From CAJGDV01 sp036667875 (GTDB lineage Bacteria > Bacillota_I > Bacilli_A > RF39 > UBA660), in contig JAVWTD010000037.1 of NCBI GenBank assembly GCA_036667875.1, positions 1 to 12,406 on the forward strand: a stretch of DNA of 12,406 nucleotides, in the 5' to 3' direction. Positions 7,117 through 12,406 of the stretch are shown here, one piece after another (position 1 is the first letter of the stretch; every line of letters begins with the position of its first letter). The notes beneath the pieces were generated by a model. It was not told where the DNA came from. It saw only the letters and a list, made by a program, of their open reading frames with translations, and did no database searches. A program made the translations under genes and the position numbers.

Positions 7117-8880
7117 TTATAAATCAACTTTTTCTTTGATTAAATCAGTAATTTTACTAACTAGTTCTCTTTGTTTATTTGTATCTGTCTCACTACTAAT
7201 TTTTATTTGTAATTTTTTAATTTCATTATTAATGTTATACTCTCTTATTACATTAATATAATCAACTATTTCATTAATATCCACTTCATCTCGAAGATTT
7301 TGGCTTATTACTTTTTTTAGAGGTTCAAGAAGTTCATTTGAACACTCTGCATAAGATAAAAAGTCTGCGACATTTATATATTTATTATAGTGATAAAAAC
7401 TACTTACTTCCCTTGCAAGTAATCTCATTCCCTTTGTAGGCATGTGCGTTATTCTTCTATCATAAATTAGAATAGCCTCTTTAGATTGAAGCATGTAATA
7501 GATTAAATTAATTTCAGCTTTTTGATATTTATTTAATCCTCTTTGTATGGGCTGTGGTGGCATAGGATTTTTTATTTCCTCTGTTTTAGCCTTAACAAGA
7601 TTTCCTAAAGGTTTTAATCTTTTTCTTAAGAATTCTACATCAAGCCCTGTTTCAGTACTGACACTAAGAAGAGCCATTTCCCTTAAAATATCATCATCAA
7701 ATCTATTAAGAACATCAATAACATTTCTTGTATAAGATGCTTTATCTTCAATATTATTTAAATCAAATCCTTTTTTTAAATAATTTAATTTGAATTCAAT
7801 CACAGACATTGGATTATCCAGTTTTGCTTGAAAACTCTCTACTCCAAACTTTTTAATGTAGTCGTCTGGGTCATAATCATCTTCGAGTCTAATTATTTTA
7901 GGTATAACCCCTACTAATTCTAATTCATTAATAATTGAATTTGTTGCTTTTTCTCCTGCTTGGTCCCCATCGAAGCAGACATATATGTCTTTTGCCATTC
8001 TTTTAATAATATTAGCGTGTTTTGAAGTTACTGCTGTTCCCATTGTAGCTATAACATTTTTAATACCTACTGTATATGCTCTGATGACATCCATAAATCC
8101 TTCCATAATGATAACAGAACCAGTAAGTCTTGCATATTTAGAGGCTCTTTTGTAATTATAAAGTGTCTCACCTTTTTTAAATATGTCTGTTTCTCTTGTG
8201 TTGATATATTTAGCGTTATCCACGCTATTATAAATACGCCCACTAAATCCAACAATTCTCCCGCTTAAATCTTCAAGTGGAAACATAATTCTATTACAAT
8301 AAATATCATTTATTCCATATTCATTGTCTAAAATTAAACCACTATCTAATAATTCTTTTTTTGTATAATCATTTTTTGTTAAAAATTTAGTCAACATACT
8401 TCTGTCTTTTAAAGACAAACCAATTCTAAAAGTATTAATTATTTCATCACTAATCATTCTAGAATTTAAATATTCTCTTGCTTCTCTACCTTGAACACTT
8501 TTTAGGATATTATGATAAAATTTAGTACTAATATCATAAATTTGATAAAGGTTATTAAATTTTTCGTTATCATTATTTTTAGTTTTAATGTCTAAAGGAA
8601 TATTAGCCATATCGGCGCATTTCTTTAAAGCCTCCATAAATGAAATATTTTCATAATTACTTATAAAGTTAAAAACATTTCCTGTAGCTCCACACGAGAA
8701 ACAAGTGTATATTTGTTTATCCTTAGCAACACTCATGCTTGGATTTGAATCATCATGAAAGGGACAAACTCCAAAAAAGTTTTTTCCTCTTTGAGTTAAG
8801 GCAACATAACTGCTTACTATATCAACTATGTCTATGCTATTACGTATTTCTGCTATTTTATCTGGTGCTACTTGATTCAT
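7117..8880 (-). CDS. dnaG: DNA primase
   Basis: This primase makes RNA primers for the replication fork. The N-terminal CHC2 zinc finger is intact (C39, H42, C60, C63). The RNA-polymerase core contains NRIMFPLEDLSGRIVGFSGR (196-215). The Toprim domain has the catalytic Glu in IIMEGFMD (E260) and the DGD pair (D304, D306). A helical segment at about 392-425 (ILREMALLSVSTETGLDVEFL) is followed by a linker and a C-terminal region (about 445-587) that should bind the DnaB-type helicase and is the least conserved part. The length, 587, is normal. ATG at 8880 has AGGGAG (8890-8895) 9 nt upstream. It is the first gene of the dnaG-rpoD-trmK operon. I found no convincing -35/-10 pair; TATACT (8902-8907, minus strand) lacks a partner and overlaps an inverted repeat. 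Confidence 0.97.
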   Translation of the reverse strand: MNQVAPDKIAEIRNSIDIVDIVSSYVALTQRGKNFFGVCPFHDDSNPSMSVAKDKQIYTCFSCGATGNVFNFISNYENISFMEALKKCADMANIPLDIKTKNNDNEKFNNLYQIYDISTKFYHNILKSVQGREAREYLNSRMISDEIINTFRIGLSLKDRSMLTKFLTKNDYTKKELLDSGLILDNEYGINDIYCNRIMFPLEDLSGRIVGFSGRIYNSVDNAKYINTRETDIFKKGETLYNYKRASKYARLTGSVIIMEGFMDVIRAYTVGIKNVIATMGTAVTSKHANIIKRMAKDIYVCFDGDQAGEKATNSIINELELVGVIPKIIRLEDDYDPDDYIKKFGVESFQAKLDNPMSVIEFKLNYLKKGFDLNNIEDKASYTRNVIDVLNRFDDDILREMALLSVSTETGLDVEFLRKRLKPLGNLVKAKTEEIKNPMPPQPIQRGLNKYQKAEINLIYYMLQSKEAILIYDRRITHMPTKGMRLLAREVSSFYHYNKYINVADFLSYAECSNELLEPLKKVISQNLRDEVDINEIVDYINVIREYNINNEIKKLQIKISSETDTNKQRELVSKITDLIKEKVDL

Positions 8881-8903
8881 AATATCATACTCCCTACATA
8901 TAG

Positions 8904-8925
8904 TATACGGTAAAGAATCCGTATA
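8904..8925. promoter_or_regulatory. 7-bp inverted repeat upstream of dnaG (operator- or hairpin-like)
   Basis: TATACGG (8904-8910) and CCGTATA (8919-8925) form a perfect inverted repeat with an 8-nt spacer, only about 25 bp from the dnaG start. On the plus strand it is followed by CC and eight T's (8929-8936), so it could act as a weak plus-strand terminator, but no plus-strand gene precedes it. It could instead be an operator overlapping a TATACT box for dnaG, or a leader hairpin just before the dnaG ribosome site if transcription starts further up. The sequence alone does not decide. Confidence 0.45.
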
Positions 8926-8997
8926 TCCTTTTTTTTAAACGATTTTTTTATAATTTCTAAGAATTTATACATATTATTAAGAGAAAGGAAGAAAAAA

Positions 8998-9459
8998 ATG
9001 AAAATAATAGAAATAATTGTTGTCTTTTTACTATGTTTTATAAATCATAATGTTTATAAATGGTTTCCTAATAATTTTACATTAATATTTTTCCCTATAA
9101 ATGAAAGTATCCTAGAACACATGAAAATTATCTTGGTTTCATCCTTAGAATATTCATTATTTCAATATACTTTTCTTGCTAAATCTAATGTATTATACCA
9201 CAATTTTTGGTCTTCTTCTATACTTTCGGCTATTTTGTCTATACCTATCTATTTAAGTCTTTTTTTACCTCTATATTTTCTACTAGGGCACCAGTTTATT
9301 ATTACTATTTCTTTAATGTTATTAGTAATAATAATTATAGTTAAAATTAAATATTTACTCATGAAAAAAGATGAAAGCAAATACCTTACCTTCATCTCTT
9401 CTCTTTTATTAATTATTTTATTTATAGTTTTTGGATATTTTAGTTATAATCCAATTTAA
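8998..9459 (+). CDS. DUF6512-like small integral membrane protein
   Basis: The protein has 153 residues, mostly hydrophobic, with about four or five membrane segments: roughly 2-16, 44-60 (weaker), 72-96, 98-118 and 129-149. The loop FFPINESILEHMK (31-43) matches the conserved N-E-S-hydrophobic-x-E-H-hydrophobic-K motif that I recall from DUF6512, a family of small membrane proteins of unknown function in Bacillota. Members usually continue past a Y-x-P-P motif with a short D-P-x-T-x-x-Y-G-I tail; here the protein stops at YFSYNPI, so that tail is missing. ATG at 8998 has AAAGGA 8 nt upstream. A TATAAT at 8949-8954 may be its -10, with no good -35. It is transcribed away from dnaG, and its stop codon overlaps that of the convergent gene, with no terminator between them. 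Family fairly sure; function unknown. Confidence 0.72.
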   Translation: MKIIEIIVVFLLCFINHNVYKWFPNNFTLIFFPINESILEHMKIILVSSLEYSLFQYTFLAKSNVLYHNFWSSSILSAILSIPIYLSLFLPLYFLLGHQFIITISLMLLVIIIIVKIKYLLMKKDESKYLTFISSLLLIILFIVFGYFSYNPI

Positions 9460-10454
9460 GGAACTAGACCAAATCCACTAACAACTGCTCTTCCACCATA
9501 AACTACTTGTCCATAAATATTTTTTGGTGTATTTATAAGTTGTCCATTGATTGCTAATTGACTTGATGTTCCTCCATCTAAATTAGCAGCATTATATGCT
9601 CCGTAATTTTTAAGAGTTTGAATAACTTCTCCCATGTTAGGTCCAAAAGCATGTGTACCTTCTGTTACTAAGAATAGGACTGTACCATCTCTTCTTTGTG
9701 CTATAGCAACACGAGCAGCTCTTGAGTATCCTCCAACTGCTGAATTAAATTCAATACTTTTTCCATTAACTATTAAGAATGGTCCAAATTCAAGTGCATC
9801 ACGCATTCCCATTTTAATTGCTTCTTCTCCTGTTGAATTAGTTAGTAGAAGTTTATGGTCTTTAGTAAATCCAATTAAATTAGCGGGAGCTTCATTGTCT
9901 GACCAAATAATTTTCCCGTTTTTAATTAGATATCCCATAGGTATATCTGAACCTAATCCATTATCTACAAACATTCCTCCATTTATACAAACAGTACCAC
10001 CATAACGTAAGCACATGTTTTTAATTTGTTCTTGTCCTGTTCCTTGATTAAATGTTTTAGAGTGAATTAACTGTACTTTTGATGGGTCATAAATTGCTAC
10101 TAGATAAGCTTTATAACCTGCTACATCTATATTCAACAATTTATAATCTTCGTTTCCTTGATCTCTTGTCAATATTGCTTTTTCGTATTCACTATCGTAG
10201 TGTTCACGTTCTGCGTTGTCAATTACTATTTCATTTAAATTTACTGAATCCGTAAGTGGTGTAAATGAGTCACCGGCTAATACTTTATTAATTGTTTCTT
10301 CACTATAAAAAGTATAAGCAATGTATTGATGTGTTTTAGTATTTAAAGATGTCATAATTACTGTATTCTTAACAAAAGGAATACAGTAAGTTACAACAAA
10401 TCCTAGTACAACTAAAATATCTAATACAATCATTACAATTGTAAACTTTTTCAT
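9456..10454 (-). CDS. Membrane-anchored phosphodiester glycosidase (NAGPA family)
   Basis: The protein has 332 residues. An N-terminal membrane anchor or uncleaved signal (about 4-26) is followed by a linker and a phosphodiester glycosidase domain (about 105-332, PF09992-like). Family landmarks are CINGGMF (156-162), MGYLIKNGK (173-181), EFGPFLIVNGK (222-232), the R-x-A-R-x-A-I-A-Q stretch (245-253) and AANLDGGTSSQL (289-300), which includes the conserved NxDGGxSS. The family includes mammalian uncovering enzyme, which removes GlcNAc from a sugar phosphodiester, and bacterial exopolysaccharide or cell-wall proteins. An extracytoplasmic role on a glycan or teichoic-type phosphodiester is inferred. 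ATG at 10454 has AGGAG (10461-10465) 6 nt upstream, inside the preceding gene, and the gap is 1 nt, so translation is coupled. Its stop overlaps the convergent DUF6512-like gene by 4 nt. Confidence 0.88.
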   Translation of the reverse strand: MKKFTIVMIVLDILVVLGFVVTYCIPFVKNTVIMTSLNTKTHQYIAYTFYSEETINKVLAGDSFTPLTDSVNLNEIVIDNAEREHYDSEYEKAILTRDQGNEDYKLLNIDVAGYKAYLVAIYDPSKVQLIHSKTFNQGTGQEQIKNMCLRYGGTVCINGGMFVDNGLGSDIPMGYLIKNGKIIWSDNEAPANLIGFTKDHKLLLTNSTGEEAIKMGMRDALEFGPFLIVNGKSIEFNSAVGGYSRAARVAIAQRRDGTVLFLVTEGTHAFGPNMGEVIQTLKNYGAYNAANLDGGTSSQLAINGQLINTPKNIYGQVVYGGRAVVSGFGLVP

Positions 10455-10455
10455 C

Positions 10456-12333
10456 TTATTCTCCTATCATATATGGGTCTTCAGAAGTACCTGTTCCTTT
10501 TGTTAAGATTTTTGAATCAATAACAATAACTGGTTTTACTCCTCTTGCTAAATTGATTTTTGATCTTGAAATCATTTTGTTATTATAGAAGAATGAATAT
10601 CCTTCTTCTGCTCCAGTTATTAAGTAATAACTATCTTCAGTAAGTCCTATTTTGCTATCAGTAATAGATAACATTCCAACTTTAGCAGTTACATTAGTTT
10701 TTGATATTTCTTTATAACTTTTTAAATATGTTCCTGTATTAAAAACACCATCTAATAATTTATCTTTATATGGTAATGAGTTAAAATAAGAATTATTTAA
10801 ATAACTTGCAACTGAATATTGGCTATCTTTATTAAATACATTTGAATTTAAATCAAATCTATAAGTTGTATTTAAATTATTTTTGCGTGCTAAATAAATC
10901 TTGTCTGTTTCAATTTTATTGACAATCCATGTGTCTTCTCCTAATTTAACATTTGAACCAACTAATATTCTTTTTTTATTCTTATCAATAGTGTAAGGGG
11001 ATTCTTTTGTTCCTTTTCCTCCTACTAATTGTGTTGAGTTCTTAAGTTTGATAACAGGTGCAATGAAGTAATCTTCGTTTGCTAAACTGTTTGACATGCT
11101 ACCAGCATTTGTATGCCATACGTTTTCAGGTAAAGCATTATATAACCATAAATCTTCTGCTGGAATAAAACTATCTTGTCCATCTTTAGCGTTTAGATAG
11201 TCTGTCATACCTAATAGTCTAACAAAATCTTCATCATTTGTTTCTTTACATGTTATGGCAGATACATTATCTATTAAATCTAAACAAAAATTAACTTTTG
11301 CTAAGTTTGTTTTATCAATCATTTTAATAAATTCTTTATTTAAATATGATCTAATATCAGAGTCTGTGTATTTGCCCATTTCTGAATTCCACATCATACT
11401 ATTATAAGAATCATTTAATACTAAGTCAAGTGAACCATCTTGGTTTACTTTTAGGATTCTCCATAATAAATTACTATATTCTAAATAATTATTACTCTTA
11501 CTTCCTTTAAATAGGTATGCACTTCCATTTTTATAAAGGCCACTTCCTTCAGTAACTATAGTACCCGATGTAATGGTAGCACCTATTAAGTTTACCTTTT
11601 CGCCAGTTTCTGTTTTTGGATTATATATTTTATAATATTTAAGTAATCTTCCACCAAAATAAATAAGGCACCCTAAAATAAATAGACAACTAATAGTACA
11701 AAATACTATCTCTATTTTATTTGCTTTTCTTTTTCCTTTTTTAGGTTTTTTTTCTTTTTTAGGTTTCTTTTCTTTTATTGGTTCAGTTATAACTGGTTTT
11801 TCTTCAGTAGTTATTTCTACTTTGTCTTCTTTTTTTTCTTCTGCTATTACTTCTTCAGTTCCTGTTGTTTTTCTTTTTCGTGGTTTTGGTAATTCTTCTA
11901 GTCTTTCTCTTAATTGAGTAACAGATATCCTTACTTCTCCCGCTAATTTTTTTAATTTGAATTCGATTATTTCTTCATCTTTTATCTTTTTTATTTCTTT
12001 TAGAGTGCTTTTAATATAAGCTTCTCTTTCTTCTTTTGAACGTCTAATTTTTTTCTCTGGTTTTTTAAATTCATCTATTAAAACAACTGTTTCATCAATT
12101 GATGGTGATTCAATAATATCATCTTTTATTAAATCGCTTTTTGGTTTTAAATCATCTAATTCAATACCAGAAAGAAAATCTTGTTCATTAAATGTGTCTA
12201 CCTCGTCATCTTCTTTAAATAAATCTAAAGCAGATTCAAACAAGTCTTTTTTGCTTTCATTTGGTGTATTTAGCATGAATTCTTCTTCTTCTAAATCATC
12301 TAATGAAAGTAGTTCTAAATCTTCCCTTTTCAT
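10456..12333 (-). CDS. Single-pass membrane protein with two tandem DUF6273-like extracellular domains
   Basis: The protein has 625 residues. The cytoplasmic part (1-206) starts highly acidic (LELLSLDDLEEEEF) and passes through a charged helical stretch (98-148). It ends in a Lys/Pro/Glu-rich spacer with KEKKPKKEKKPKKGKRK at 187-203. One membrane helix (about 207-228) follows, with basic residues on the inside. Outside are two similar domains. Domain 1 (about 290-449) runs from LLWRILKV through SYLNKEF and IAPVIKLK to GTKESPYTI. Domain 2 (about 468-623) runs from TWIVNKI through SYLNNSY and VKPVIVID to GTSEDPYMI. The W-x-hydrophobic, SYLN and PVI-x-hydrophobic pattern resembles DUF6273, a domain of unknown function; this assignment is from memory. 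C350 and C362 in domain 1 could pair. ATG at 12333 has AGGAG 6 nt upstream. It is the first gene of an operon with the NAGPA-family protein. Topology is sure; function unknown. Confidence 0.85.
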   Translation of the reverse strand: MKREDLELLSLDDLEEEEFMLNTPNESKKDLFESALDLFKEDDEVDTFNEQDFLSGIELDDLKPKSDLIKDDIIESPSIDETVVLIDEFKKPEKKIRRSKEEREAYIKSTLKEIKKIKDEEIIEFKLKKLAGEVRISVTQLRERLEELPKPRKRKTTGTEEVIAEEKKEDKVEITTEEKPVITEPIKEKKPKKEKKPKKGKRKANKIEIVFCTISCLFILGCLIYFGGRLLKYYKIYNPKTETGEKVNLIGATITSGTIVTEGSGLYKNGSAYLFKGSKSNNYLEYSNLLWRILKVNQDGSLDLVLNDSYNSMMWNSEMGKYTDSDIRSYLNKEFIKMIDKTNLAKVNFCLDLIDNVSAITCKETNDEDFVRLLGMTDYLNAKDGQDSFIPAEDLWLYNALPENVWHTNAGSMSNSLANEDYFIAPVIKLKNSTQLVGGKGTKESPYTIDKNKKRILVGSNVKLGEDTWIVNKIETDKIYLARKNNLNTTYRFDLNSNVFNKDSQYSVASYLNNSYFNSLPYKDKLLDGVFNTGTYLKSYKEISKTNVTAKVGMLSITDSKIGLTEDSYYLITGAEEGYSFFYNNKMISRSKINLARGVKPVIVIDSKILTKGTGTSEDPYMIGE

Positions 12334-12357
12334 ACAATTCTCCTATCTAATAAAACT

Positions 12358-12386
12358 ATTATAACAAAAGTTTCTTATATATTCAA
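12358..12386 (-). promoter_or_regulatory. Promoter of the membrane protein-NAGPA operon
   Basis: The minus strand shows TTGAAT (12381-12386), a 17-bp spacer and a perfect TATAAT (12358-12363) preceded by TGT, an extended -10. Transcription would begin near 12351, so the leader is about 18 nt and contains AGGAG at 12340-12344. This is the best promoter in the window. Confidence 0.75.
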
Positions 12387-12406
12387 TATAATTTTAAATT
12401 TGTAAT

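Noticed and set aside
7547..7735. Plus-strand open frame inside dnaG
   Set aside because: Shadow frame opposite the well-supported primase gene.
8067..8255. Minus-strand open frame in another frame of dnaG
   Set aside because: Out-of-frame reading of the Toprim region with no ribosome site and no recognisable domain.
8904..8936. Firm call of a plus-strand intrinsic terminator
   Set aside because: The stem and T-run are suggestive, but no plus-strand gene lies upstream and the T-run is separated from the stem, so it is left as an undecided inverted repeat.
9634..10005. Plus-strand open frame of 123 codons opposite the NAGPA gene
   Set aside because: Fully inside a gene with clear conserved motifs on the other strand; no ribosome site or family match was seen.
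1..12406. Mycoplasma-like recoding of TGA to tryptophan
   Set aside because: The full-length genes use TGG for tryptophan, including invariant positions in the sigma factor, and reach normal family lengths with TGA read as a stop. All complete genes ending in TAA is explained by AT bias.

Overview
The window is strongly AT-rich, and every complete gene in it ends in TAA. Tryptophan is written as TGG (for example the WW pair in the sigma factor), so there is no sign of mycoplasma-type recoding. Shine-Dalgarno sites are clear, and the -10 boxes are Bacillus-like TATAAT, two of them preceded by TGn. The core dnaG-rpoD-trmK order with a YqfQ-like gene beside it is a Bacillota (Bacilli) arrangement. 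An oxygen-sensitive Fe-S activase/dehydratase protein suggests an anaerobe. The best guess is an uncultured, low-GC, host-associated Bacilli lineage (RF39/Erysipelotrichales-like). That placement is inferred from gene content, not from a search.

Layout, left to right. (1) 1-553, minus: the N-terminal part of a type IV prepilin-like protein that runs off the left edge. Its pilin-type start leads into a module resembling one found in phage-tail and surface proteins. (2) 669-4874, minus: a 1401-residue fusion of two 2-hydroxyacyl-CoA dehydratase activase (ASKHA) domains with Cys-rich dehydratase-like modules, behind its own promoter. (3) 5016-5351, plus: a small YqfQ/VrrA-like protein, divergent from (2). 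It ends at a bidirectional terminator whose stem is partly built from the last codons of trmK. (4) 5366-8880, minus: a compact dnaG-rpoD-trmK operon, with 20-nt and 3-nt gaps between genes. (5) 8881-8997: a divergent intergenic region with a 7-bp inverted repeat upstream of dnaG. (6) 8998-9459, plus: a small DUF6512-like membrane protein. It seems to lack the usual C-terminal tail and overlaps the stop of the next gene. (7) 9456-12333, minus: a two-gene operon with a 1-nt gap. Its first gene encodes a single-pass membrane protein with two tandem DUF6273-like extracellular domains, and its second a membrane-anchored phosphodiester glycosidase (NAGPA family). A good TTGAAT-N17-TATAAT promoter drives it.

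The operon in (4) provides primer synthesis (DnaG), housekeeping transcription (SigA) and tRNA A22 methylation (TrmK). The operon in (7) appears to act at the cell surface. Its larger protein carries a cytoplasmic helical stretch that resembles a helical segment of DnaG, which is the least expected signal here. No RNA genes, mobile elements, CRISPR arrays or riboswitches were recognised, and no gene-free stretch exceeds about 145 bases.
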